In this document: positions 1-6,273 of the stretch, one piece after another
Position numbering within the stretch: position 1 is the stretch's first letter
Layout of the letters: each line of letters starts with the position of its first letter
NCBI GenBank assembly: GCA_031267635.1
Contig: JAIRYX010000119.1
Location: 1 to 7,969 of the forward strand
Reading direction: 5' to 3'
DNA: 7,969 nucleotides
Source: Planctomycetaceae bacterium
GTDB lineage: Bacteria; Planctomycetota; Planctomycetia; Pirellulales; Thermoguttaceae
Position numbers and translations under genes: made by a program
Notes under the pieces: model-generated
Seen by the model: only the letters and a program-made list of their open reading frames with translations
What the model was told of the DNA's origin: nothing
Databases searched by the model: none

Positions 1-16
1 CGGCTGAATAGTTACG

Positions 17-41
17 ATAGCTCATGCGTAACATGAGTTAT
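17..41. other. Perfectly paired short hairpin
   Basis: Two 10-base arms (17-26 and 32-41) pair around the 5-base loop CGTAA, with one G-T wobble. No T-tract follows on either strand, so it is not a standard intrinsic terminator. It lies next to the inverted-repeat element at 57-292 and may belong to the same repeat block. The pairing is read directly from the sequence; any function is unknown. Confidence 0.5.
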
Positions 42-56
42 GAATATTTACAACTC

Positions 57-292
57 TTCAGTTGCCCAAGCCAATTAAATCCCACTGAACAACTGTAGAG
101 TTATCCGAAAGACTTTACCATTGCCGCCTTTATTTACCAAAGTTTCCCTTAGTAGCCAACAACGTCCTCCCACACACGCTCTTATGCCCTGATTTTTTAG
201 ATCATGGATTGTTATCAAAACAAGGGAATAAGGGCGCGTATTGGAGGTGCAATTCGGGCTACTAGCGGATTTATTGGGGTTGGGCAACTGAA
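57..292. repeat. 236-bp element bounded by 26-bp inverted repeats (MITE-like)
   Basis: Bases 57-82 and the reverse complement of 267-292 match at 23 of 26 positions without gaps; both begin TTCAGTTGCCCAA. The enclosed DNA carries only a 70-codon minus-strand reading frame (75-287) whose first codons are made from the repeat arm. It has no recognisable domain, so I do not call it a gene. Just outside the right arm, TGAATCGTTACG (289-300) recurs as TGAATAGTTACG at 5-16, as if a second unit ended at the left edge of the window. Size, arms and lack of a transposase fit a non-autonomous, MITE-like or palindromic repeat, but no target-site duplication was established. It fills most of the 363 bases downstream of map, where ribosomal operon genes might have been expected. 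Confidence 0.5.
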
Positions 293-302
293 TCGTTACG
301 TG

Positions 303-340
303 AAATAAAAATGCAATTTCTCGCCGTGGGAAGTACAGTA
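303..340 (+). repeat. Half-copy of the palindromic repeat found beside secY
   Basis: This stretch, starting 24 bases beyond the map stop codon, aligns over about 38 bases with both arms of the palindrome at 6057-6170. The shared core is AAATAAA, then GCAATTT, then CCGTG followed by an A-rich AAGTA-like end. Here only one arm is present, in the orientation of the right-hand arm at 6135-6170; no matching left arm was found in bases 220-300. Three related arms in 8 kb suggest a dispersed repeat family. Whether it ends transcription of map is not evident, since no T-run follows a stable stem. Confidence 0.5.
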
Positions 341-363
341 TTTTTCTTTCTGTCGCTTGTTGG

Positions 364-1179
364 CTAACTCACGTATTTTTGCAGATCAAAATGTTCTTCA
401 TCTGCCGCAGGTTCTCCGGTCAAGACAAAGACGGAGTTTTCCAAAACAGCAATCGTGTGTTCAAAATGTGCGCTCGGCTTGCGATCAACGGTTGACATTG
501 TCCAGTAATCTTTCTGAACAGCGACTCGTTTTGTTCCCATATTGACCATCGGCTCAATGGCGATAACCAAGCCAGGTTGCAATTTGAAATCGCGTCCCAT
601 CCGCAACAATTCACCACGAAAATAGTTTGGGACTTGTGGGTCTTCGTGCATTTCGCGTCCAATTCCGTGTCCAACAAAACTTTCTACAACAAAAAAGCCA
701 TGCTGTACCACATATTTTTCCATTTGCTGCGCAACTTCCGACCAATAACGGCATTTGGGAATCAATTCAATCGCTATTTCCAGCGTTTTTTTTGTCACGC
801 GAAGCAATTTTTGCACATTGTCCGCGATTTTCCCAATTGGATGCGTTACTGCCGCATCGCCGCACCAACCGTCCAAACGACAACCGGTGTCGATACTGAC
901 AATGTCGCCTTCTTTTAATATCCGTTTGCCGGGAATGCCGTGAACGACTTCTTCATTGACCGAAATACAACACGTCGCCGGAAAAGGAACCGTTCCCGGA
1001 ACGCCCTTGAATAACGGTTGCGCTCCTTGATCCAAAAAGAAACGTTCCATCCGCTCGTCAATTTCCGATGTTTTGACGCCGGGATACGAAACCGCCGCGC
1101 CAATCTGATGCGCATGCCAGACGAGTAATCCCGCCTTTCGCATTTTCAATATTTCGCGTTCCGATTTTAGTGTAATCAC
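364..1179 (-). CDS. map: Methionine aminopeptidase, type I
   Basis: The cytosolic metalloenzyme that removes the initiator methionine from nascent proteins. The 271-aa product is typical of type I enzymes. All five metal ligands are visible: Asp97 in SIDTG, Asp108 in CGDAA, His171 in GHGIG, Glu209 in AIEPM and Glu240 in FEHTI; His80 (VVHGIP) and His178 match the catalytic histidines. There is no N-terminal zinc-finger extension, so this is the short bacterial form. The start is a GTG at 1179-1177, giving the usual opening ITLKS..EI..MR.AG; no strong Shine-Dalgarno sequence precedes it. It follows adk by 31 bases and is probably cotranscribed with it. The adk-map order is standard for the end of the spc operon, but no infA, rpmJ or rpsM follows within the window. 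Confidence 0.97.
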   Translation of the reverse strand: MITLKSEREILKMRKAGLLVWHAHQIGAAVSYPGVKTSEIDERMERFFLDQGAQPLFKGVPGTVPFPATCCISVNEEVVHGIPGKRILKEGDIVSIDTGCRLDGWCGDAAVTHPIGKIADNVQKLLRVTKKTLEIAIELIPKCRYWSEVAQQMEKYVVQHGFFVVESFVGHGIGREMHEDPQVPNYFRGELLRMGRDFKLQPGLVIAIEPMVNMGTKRVAVQKDYWTMSTVDRKPSAHFEHTIAVLENSVFVLTGEPAADEEHFDLQKYVS

Positions 1180-1210
1180 TTTGTCAACCCGATGTCATAA
1201 AAAGCTATTT

Positions 1211-1771
1211 TCAGGAAACGTATTTATCGAGAATTGTTTCAATTTCGGAAAAAATACTGTCAATGGAACCAAGTCCGTCAACGCTTTTCAGAAGTCCTTT
1301 TTTGCCGTAATAATCAAGTAGCGGACTTGTCTGGTTTGTATAAGCCACCAACCTTTCACGGATTACTTCCGGCTTGTCGTCGGCACGTCCTCGACCGGCA
1401 AGCCGCCGGAATAATTCTTCCTCCGGCACTTTCAGTTCGAGAACAACATCCAACGGCGTATTGTTTGCGGCAAGCATTTTATCCAACGCTTCCGCCTGCG
1501 CAATTGTTCTCGGAAAACCGTCGAGCAAATAACCTTTCTGACAATCCGGCTGCTGCAAACGCTCGGAAATTACGTCAATAACAACGTCGTCGGGAACAAG
1601 TTGACCGCCCGACATATATTTTTCCGCTTTCACACCGACTTCCGTTTTTGCGTCGCGTGCGGCGCGCAACATATCGCCGGTAGAAAGATGCGCAGTCGCA
1701 TATTTCGCTATGATTTTTTCCGCCTGAGTTCCTTTACCCGCTCCCGGCGGTCCGATGAATACAATACGCAT
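1211..1771 (-). CDS. adk: Adenylate kinase, short-LID form
   Basis: Interconverts ATP plus AMP with two ADP in the cytosol, keeping adenylate pools balanced. The 186-aa protein has the Walker A loop GPPGAGKGT at residues 7-15, the AMP-binding LSTGDMLR segment at 29-36, DGFPRT at 84-89, and the RLAGRGR start of the LID at 123-129, with arginines 138 and 140 after it. The LID is reduced to a short loop, with none of the roughly 27-residue insertion and no zinc-binding cysteines found in long-form bacterial enzymes such as that of E. coli. This is a known family variant, not damage. The ATG at 1771 is the natural start because the Walker loop follows immediately; the upstream purine stretch is only a weak ribosome-binding site. 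Map follows after 31 bases. Between secY and adk lies the AT-rich accessory block, so adk probably needs its own promoter. Confidence 0.97.
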   Translation of the reverse strand: MRIVFIGPPGAGKGTQAEKIIAKYATAHLSTGDMLRAARDAKTEVGVKAEKYMSGGQLVPDDVVIDVISERLQQPDCQKGYLLDGFPRTIAQAEALDKMLAANNTPLDVVLELKVPEEELFRRLAGRGRADDKPEVIRERLVAYTNQTSPLLDYYGKKGLLKSVDGLGSIDSIFSEIETILDKYVS

Positions 1772-1815
1772 GAGATTCTTTCTTATTTAGTTAAAGTTTC
1801 CTACAAAATGGTCCA

Positions 1816-1843
1816 ATTTTATGCCCAAACGCCACATCAGCAA
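1816..1843 (-). promoter_or_regulatory. Candidate promoter for adk-map
   Basis: On the minus strand a TAAAAT box (1816-1821, five of six matches to the bacterial -10 consensus) lies 16 bases after a TTGCTG box (1838-1843, three of six). It is 44 bases upstream of the adk ATG and downstream of the DUF1573 gene. A promoter here is expected because adk has been separated from secY. The call rests on consensus matching alone. Confidence 0.3.
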
Positions 1844-1879
1844 CAGTTGTTATCGGCATTCACTGATTCGTACTCGTAG

Positions 1880-2281
1880 CTACAACACAACGCGAATTGA
1901 TACACTATCTCTTTCCAAGTCATCTGTAAAGAGTGTTGTTTTTACCACACCAAAACCATTTGCTGGAATTGGTTCATGCGAGTAATCTATAATTTCAACA
2001 CACGAACCACAACCGGGAACCACCTTTTGAATGGTAATTGGGTTATTCGTAACATTATTAACAATAAATGAACACTCAGGGTGAACTCCTTGTGTTACTC
2101 TCCCGAAATCATGGTTCGGTTCATTACAAACAAGTAAATTTGTCTCAAGATGCCTAGAAATTTCACTAAAAGTAAAAGCAATATGAAAAATTGCAAAAAG
2201 AAGTAATCCTATCGAAAAAATAAATAACAATCTTTCAAATAAATTTTTACCAAAATTTATTCTTCTGGAGAACATTGACAT
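1880..2281 (-). CDS. Membrane-anchored DUF1573 domain protein, apparently clipped at its C-terminus
   Basis: With the start at 2281 the product is 133 aa: a basic N-terminus, one membrane segment (about residues 18-36), then a DUF1573 domain exposed outside the cytoplasm. The domain is recognised from HDFGRVTQG (57-65), the Ser/Asn-rich strand FIVNNVTNNPITI, the CGSC cysteines (91-94) and the PIPANG turn (104-109). DUF1573 is a beta-sandwich of unknown biochemical role, common in Planctomycetes and Bacteroidetes. The upstream in-frame ATG at 2332 would add 17 residues read within the preceding gene. I prefer the ATG at 2281 because GGGGGAAGG lies 6 bases before it; another ATG is at 2275. The gene overlaps the 67-aa peptide gene by 25 bases, implying translational coupling. 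At the 3' end, GTTGT is duplicated in tandem just before the TAG; with one copy the frame would run on to end RVVATSTNQ, a more usual final strand. Domain call firm; function unknown. Confidence 0.85.
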   Translation of the reverse strand: MSMFSRRINFGKNLFERLLFIFSIGLLLFAIFHIAFTFSEISRHLETNLLVCNEPNHDFGRVTQGVHPECSFIVNNVTNNPITIQKVVPGCGSCVEIIDYSHEPIPANGFGVVKTTLFTDDLERDSVSIRVVL

Positions 2282-2460
2282 TCGTAACCTTCCCCCATTT
2301 GAACACATATTGTTCCTTCTGGACAATCGCAATAATCAGCAAAAGCCTTCGTGAATCCCCACGACGCGCCCAAAATAATAAACGCTAATCCAATGTACAC
2401 GATAGATGCGTCTATATAATTTTCATTCCAAGACAATTTATTGAACAGTTTTTTCAACAT
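2257..2460 (-). CDS. Small membrane/secreted peptide with EGF-like cysteine tail
   Basis: A 67-aa product not assignable to a named family. Residues 1-15 are basic and polar, 16-41 form one hydrophobic segment, and the remainder is acidic with five cysteines (44, 46, 52, 61, 63). The tail follows the spacing of the second half of an EGF module: a GTIC turn, then GEGYECQC. The segment ending KAFA is a plausible signal-peptidase site, which would release a roughly 26-residue peptide; otherwise it stays as a membrane anchor with an external cysteine tail. The ATG at 2460 has AAGGA about 9 bases upstream. The gene begins 46 bases after the 418-aa gene ends and overlaps the DUF1573 gene, so the three read as an operon. 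The coupling, clean ribosome-binding site and ordered cysteines argue that it is real despite its size. Role unknown. Confidence 0.7.
   Translation of the reverse strand: MLKKLFNKLSWNENYIDASIVYIGLAFIILGASWGFTKAFADYCDCPEGTICVQMGEGYECQCSPEE
2288..2296 (-). promoter_or_regulatory. Ribosome-binding site deciding the DUF1573 start
   Basis: GGGGGAAGG on the minus strand lies 6 bases upstream of the ATG at 2281. It sits inside the coding sequence of the 67-aa peptide, where it encodes part of MGEG. It favours the 2281 start over the in-frame ATG at 2332 and links translation of the two genes. Confidence 0.6.
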
Positions 2461-2506
2461 AATAAAATTTCCTTAAAGTATTGACATCATTATCACAAAT
2501 CACTTA

Positions 2507-3763
2507 TTATCTACTATATACATATTTTCTTATCAATCCTATAATGACCAGAACAATTCCTAACATGATAAATAAAATACGCCCCATAGAAAAATAGGCA
2601 GGTTTAAATTGATCAATTGTTTCTTGTTTAATATAATCAGAAAGCTCTTGCGAATTTACGAACGTTGTTAATGGTTTATTATGTTTTCCCCAAATTGAGA
2701 CAGGTACAAAATCAATGTTTTTTTTTGATCTGTCAAGTAAATCAAAGCGGCTCACTAAATAAAATTCAGGAATAGCAAAATCCGGTTCTTCTATCACTTG
2801 CTCGTTTATCAGTATTTTTTTAATCTCGTAAAAATCTGATAAAAAATCCATATTCATGACGTCTTTGTTACCTCGAAAATCAGGCGGTCCAAAACCGCTT
2901 GCTATTTTTGACGGAAAGTAAAGCGACTCTGAAATTTTTGTATAATCAAGAACAATTGATTCAAAAACCGTCGCTATTTTATCACCCGCAGGATAAGTTG
3001 TCGCTGTTGATCCTGAAGCTGGAATATAAGAATAAATACGATGCAAAACAAAACCTTTACTTTCATTAAGAGAAACTTCAAAGTGAGCATCATGCTCTGC
3101 TGCCTTATTATTTTTGTTTTGATACGTAATACGAAACGTCCAAATAACGTCATTTTTATCATTAAGTGAACGAATGGGTTCGCTAACATCATCCCCGGTT
3201 TTAATTAGTTGCGACATATCTTTAAGCGGGGAATTCATATCCTCCGAACGAAATACCGCCTGCAAAAATGTTGCTTTGGGAAATAATGCTTTAGGATTCA
3301 AATGATCATAGGGAAGCAAAGACGCACGACATTCCAATTTTAGCGAGTCCACTAATGATTGAGGATTCTGTTTCCCTTTTTCCAGTGAAACACACTCTTC
3401 TAAAAAATAAGTTCCATCAAATTTTTGACAAATATAACAAGGAGTGTTACCTTCCGGCGTCATAACCGGCTGCTTATCTAACGGTAAATCTTCCAACAAA
3501 TCGCGTTTTCCATCCGAAAACCAGCGGCATTGTCTTGTTTCGTCAATTGCATTGGTTTTTTGAGCATCTGGATCAAAAATTTGCATTATATGACGTTCAG
3601 TATAAACAAGGTCTATTTTATTAAAATTTTCCCAATACTTTTGATTCAATTTAGCAAGCTCTGATACACTATACGTTTCGGTGAAAATATAACTATTACC
3701 CGTCAATAATAGAATAAAAAACAGAAGTGTCTTTTTTATAAAAATGTTAGGTGTATTTTTCAT
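2507..3763 (-). CDS. Secreted envelope protein with C-terminal membrane anchor, 418 aa
   Basis: Not assignable to a named family. Visible architecture: basic N-terminus and hydrophobic signal segment (about residues 10-28), a large extracytoplasmic region (30-390), one membrane segment (396-411) and a basic tail, RKYVYSR. The ectodomain is rich in alternating polar and hydrophobic strands and contains a CYIC pair near residue 110 and further cysteines (CRWF, ECVS, LECRA). About 80 residues before the anchor, DFAIPEFYLVSRFD resembles the strand that contains GLPEP in the 323-aa protein at 5043-6014. Both proteins share the same plan and are likely distant relatives; a LolA-like beta fold is possible but not shown. 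The ATG at 3763 follows AGAGG by about 5 bases. It leads a tight run with the 67-aa peptide and the DUF1573 gene. The gene is clearly more AT-rich than secY, adk and map. Confidence 0.85.
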   Translation of the reverse strand: MKNTPNIFIKKTLLFFILLLTGNSYIFTETYSVSELAKLNQKYWENFNKIDLVYTERHIMQIFDPDAQKTNAIDETRQCRWFSDGKRDLLEDLPLDKQPVMTPEGNTPCYICQKFDGTYFLEECVSLEKGKQNPQSLVDSLKLECRASLLPYDHLNPKALFPKATFLQAVFRSEDMNSPLKDMSQLIKTGDDVSEPIRSLNDKNDVIWTFRITYQNKNNKAAEHDAHFEVSLNESKGFVLHRIYSYIPASGSTATTYPAGDKIATVFESIVLDYTKISESLYFPSKIASGFGPPDFRGNKDVMNMDFLSDFYEIKKILINEQVIEEPDFAIPEFYLVSRFDLLDRSKKNIDFVPVSIWGKHNKPLTTFVNSQELSDYIKQETIDQFKPAYFSMGRILFIMLGIVLVIIGLIRKYVYSR

Positions 3764-4139
3764 AACGACCTCTTCATTAAATACAACATTAAAATAATTA
3801 AAGGAATCTCTAACAATCTTTTTTTAATAAATCCTCTGTTTATATTCAGAACACAGATTATCCTAAAGTATTTCTTACACGTTATATATTTTTAATAGCT
3901 AAAAACAATCTATTTACATACATAACCAACTAACAATTTATAGGTAAATTAAATTTGCTCTAAATTATATATGAGATGTAAAAATTCAGACGTATGCAAA
4001 CCCTATACCCCAAAATTCACAATTTCAAACCATTTAAAGTGTACTTCATATCTAAAATAATTTTTATTAAACAACCTCCACAAAACGAAAGGAGGTGTGT
4101 GCAGTTTATATAAGGTCAATTAACCATAGATCTATATTA
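3764..4139. other. AT-rich gene-free stretch
   Basis: This stretch is extremely AT-rich and has stops in all frames. It presumably contains the promoter of the 418-aa gene, but consensus-like boxes are too frequent in such DNA to choose one. A GGAGGTGTG motif at 4091-4099 looks like a plus-strand ribosome-binding site but has no reading frame after it. No stable hairpin with a T-run was found after the cysteine-rich gene. Confidence 0.5.
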
Positions 4140-4515
4140 TTATTGACAAGCATTTTGGGTGAATGCTTGGGCATAGTTATATGTGCCAGAATATTGTGGA
4201 TGTGTTGTTTGAACACCATAACAAACTGAATATTTAGTCATTGACGAATGACTGCAAGACCTAAAAGGATTAAGAGTCAATTGACAAAAAGTAAATTTGA
4301 CATCAGTACTCCAAGTGCCATTATATGTGACATATGTTTGATAAGGTGATTGCCCATATTGCCTTATAAATTGGCATGATCCTCCTGTTGTGGCAAGAAG
4401 TGGACCAACTTTGTGTACAATTCTTACACAAAAATGCGTAAGTCGTCATCTTTTCAAAATTTACGAACAATAAAATTGCAATCATGCATAAAACTACTGA
4501 AATTAACTTTTTCAC
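4140..4515 (-). pseudogene. Secreted cysteine-rich protein, broken by a single-base frameshift
   Basis: Read as it stands, the frame from a GTG at 4515 ends after 64 codons at 4321. A second frame with no start of its own continues to a TAA at 4140-4142. Removing one C (within 4392-4393, where the minus strand reads TGCC) joins them into a 124-codon protein, and the 376-base span is exactly 124 codons plus a stop plus one extra base. The joined protein has a signal or anchor segment (residues 2-19) and a Gly/Tyr/Thr/Gln-rich region with eight cysteines (30, 33, 41, 47, 77, 87, 98, 123), consistent with up to four disulfides. Motifs include SWSTSC before the break, and GGSCQF and a terminal NACQ after it. 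No family recognised. It could be a real pseudogene, a sequencing error or, less likely, recoding; no slippery heptamer is evident. The start has only a weak ribosome-binding site. Confidence 0.65.
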
Positions 4516-4890
4516 TTTCGTTTTTTGTTTGAAATTTTTAATTTGTAGAAAACATTGTTTCTACATCACATCATTAAAATATATTTTATCATATTAACAA
4601 AAATATATCAACCGATATTTTACTGAACACATAAAATTATTTTTATATTTTTAAAGCATATTGCACATAAGCACTAAAATCTACCTGTTTGATATTTATG
4701 GCAAACAACTTATATTTTGAATTCAGAATGAAATAAAACTCTCATATCATAATATGCAAATTTTATTGCATTTTTTCACACCTAGTATAAAAACCAGGTG
4801 AAATTGATAAATGATCAGTATCTCCCTTCAGTGCATATAATTTGACATCGCAATCATTGTGAAAATAATCTAACAACAAGGTCTCTTCAT
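4516..4890. other. AT-rich intergenic stretch upstream of the cysteine-rich gene
   Basis: No gene is supported. Besides the hairpin at 4544-4565 there is a weaker inverted pair, CACCT and AGGTG, near 4775-4800. Bases about 4840-4890 show weak, gapped similarity to 6229-6273 downstream of secY, so the secY-derived duplication may originally have extended further than the clear 150 bp. Confidence 0.4.
4544..4565. promoter_or_regulatory. Perfect 8-bp inverted repeat upstream of the cysteine-rich gene
   Basis: TGTAGAAA and TTTCTACA face each other across the 6-base spacer ACATTG, about 30 bases upstream of the GTG at 4515. It could be an operator or a leader hairpin. In DNA this AT-rich an 8-bp arm could also arise by chance. 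Confidence 0.35.
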
Positions 4891-5040
4891 GTATTTTCTT
4901 TTCAATCAAAAATCCAAGTAATTCATCAACCGCGTTTGTCCAGCAAACCTTTGTAATTCCGCATGATCAAATGGCTGTCGATTATCGATCAAGTCAATCG
5001 CTACGCTGACTGCGATGAGCAAACTTGTGCCACCAAAGAA
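4891..5040 (-). pseudogene. secY fragment: Decayed duplicate of the secY 3' end
   Basis: This stretch matches 6274-6425 at roughly 94-95 percent by hand alignment. It covers the last 38 or so codons of secY, its stop codon and about 35 bases beyond. It keeps GGTSLLIAVSVAIDLID, but loses two bases immediately after, which throws the frame and removes the IDSHLIMRNYKG ending. It has no start and no upstream secY sequence. Homology stops abruptly at 5040, two bases before the stop codon of the 323-aa gene (5043-5045). It is a remnant of duplication or integration and cannot encode a translocase part. Confidence 0.9.
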
Positions 5041-5042
5041 AA

Positions 5043-6014
5043 TTATTTAAGTGCTTTGGAGTTTCTTTTTATTTTTATTGCCAAAGAAATTAAAATCATC
5101 AATGATCCTAAAAGTATTATAATAAAACGTATCCATTTTACTTTAGCAGACACTTCTAAATTAAACATTTTAGCATCGGGTTCAGGAAGCCCAAAAGCAG
5201 ATAATGTAAAAATTTTATCATCATTATAATCCTGTTTTTTATACTCTAAATAAGTATAAGATTCTGTTTCATTTCCTCTTTCTGATGTAGATGTTCTTGT
5301 GAAAAAAACAGGAATAGGAGAAGTAAAATTTGAGTTTATAATGTAATCTGATTTTCCCTCGCTATTTACAAGATTATTTTGTTGATATTCTGATATTAAC
5401 TTGTATTCTTTTATTGCCCAATTTGCATTTGGATCAAGCAAAAAATTACCCGAACGCATTGCCGCTAATGTGCGGTTTTTACTTTCAGAATGAATTGTAA
5501 AATCAATTGACCAGAGTGTATCCATTTTTCTAACACTCGTTATTTCAAAAGATGTATCTGAAACAATTTCCAAAATTGGAACTGTACTAATACTCCAAAG
5601 TACAAACAAGGGTCTTATCAAAGAAAATTCCTTTTCATCGGAAAATGTCTTTACAAGCGCTCCTATGGTTAAATCAGTTTGTTCAGAAGTGTTTGAAATT
5701 GTAAAACAATATGCTTCATTTTTTCCATCAATAACTCTACGATATTTTGAATCGTTTTGAGTAAAATGCTCAACCACAAATTGATTTTTTGTTGCATCAA
5801 TAACAATACGAACTGGATAAATATCTTTTTTTATTACAGATGATTTCATTTCACGAGTGATAACACAATGTAACGAAGAAAAAGATTTCTCTATTGCTTT
5901 CCACGAATTAACTGCATCTGATAACCGAAACTGGGAATCAATTGATGTTTGAGGAAATATCGTATAAGTACAATTTATGAAAAAAATAAATACAAAAAAG
6001 ATATTTTTTTTCAT
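5043..6014 (-). CDS. Secreted envelope protein with GLPEP motif and C-terminal membrane anchor, 323 aa
   Basis: No named family recognised. Residues 1-20 form a signal peptide (MKKN then a Phe/Ile-rich core). Residues about 25-280 form a strand-rich ectodomain with SWKAIEKSFSSLHC near the start and GKNEAYCF about a third of the way in. FTLSAFGLPEP (269-279) precedes one membrane segment (297-313) and a basic tail, KIKRNSK. FxLxxFGLPEP endings are, from memory, typical of secreted planctomycete proteins. The order of signal, strands, anchor and basic tail matches the 418-aa protein at 2507-3763, so the two may be divergent paralogues. The ATG at 6014 is the only start giving a signal peptide; GAGAA lies about 7 bases upstream. 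The gene is bracketed by two copies of the secY 3' end and its stop almost touches the inner repeat edge, suggesting that it arrived with that duplication. AT-rich. Confidence 0.82.
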   Translation of the reverse strand: MKKNIFFVFIFFINCTYTIFPQTSIDSQFRLSDAVNSWKAIEKSFSSLHCVITREMKSSVIKKDIYPVRIVIDATKNQFVVEHFTQNDSKYRRVIDGKNEAYCFTISNTSEQTDLTIGALVKTFSDEKEFSLIRPLFVLWSISTVPILEIVSDTSFEITSVRKMDTLWSIDFTIHSESKNRTLAAMRSGNFLLDPNANWAIKEYKLISEYQQNNLVNSEGKSDYIINSNFTSPIPVFFTRTSTSERGNETESYTYLEYKKQDYNDDKIFTLSAFGLPEPDAKMFNLEVSAKVKWIRFIIILLGSLMILISLAIKIKRNSKALK

Positions 6015-6056
6015 ACAATTCTCATTTTTATAAACTAAAAATAATTTTAAGCATAT

Positions 6057-6170
6057 TACATATATTTCTCACGGCAAGAAATTGCACTTTTATTTTCGTT
6101 TAAAACTCCATGAATAATAGTAGGAGTTCAGCAACAAATAAATGGCAATTTTTTACCGTGGAAAGTATAA
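6057..6170. repeat. Roughly 114-bp palindromic repeat element
   Basis: The left arm (about 6057-6096) and right arm (about 6135-6170) are imperfect inverted repeats sharing AAATAAA, GCAATTT and CCGTG blocks. Between them AACTCC (6104-6109) and GGAGTT (6123-6128) pair as an inner stem around a 13-base loop. The whole could fold into one long interrupted hairpin. A third arm-like copy lies at 303-340 beyond map. It lies between secY and the 323-aa gene, so it could influence the end of secY transcripts, but it has no terminator-like T-tract. A short inverted pair GACCG (6230-6234) and CGGTC (6259-6263) lies between it and the secY stop. Confidence 0.6.
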
Positions 6171-6273
6171 CTTAACTTTTAAAAATTTATTTAATTTTTC
6201 TCCTGTACTATTAACATACGTGGTACTTGGACCGTGCCATATTCATGGAAAATCATAGCGGTCGCGAGTATAT

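Noticed and set aside
75..287. 70-codon minus-strand frame as a gene
   Set aside because: It lies within the inverted-repeat element, its N-terminus is built from the repeat arm, and it has no recognisable domain or ribosome-binding site. More likely a by-product of the repeat.
4091..4099. GGAGGTGTG as a plus-strand ribosome-binding site
   Set aside because: No start codon with a sustained reading frame follows on the plus strand.
4775..4805. CACCT/AGGTG hairpin as a terminator
   Set aside because: The stem is only five bases with a 12-base loop and has no proper T-run after it.
5043..5210. PEP-CTERM/exosortase sorting signal on the 323-aa protein
   Set aside because: There is a PEP followed by a membrane segment and basic tail, but the PEP is about 17 residues from the membrane segment and is part of the common planctomycete GLPEP strand. 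No exosortase is present in the window.
4963..5229. 88-codon plus-strand frame
   Set aside because: It runs antisense across the decayed secY fragment and the 3' end of the 323-aa gene. The first part recurs antisense to the intact secY end, so it is a shadow.
5955..6014. Lipoprotein signal (lipobox) in the 323-aa protein at FINC
   Set aside because: Asn before the cysteine and no small residue at the usual position do not fit a lipobox. An ordinary signal peptide is more likely.
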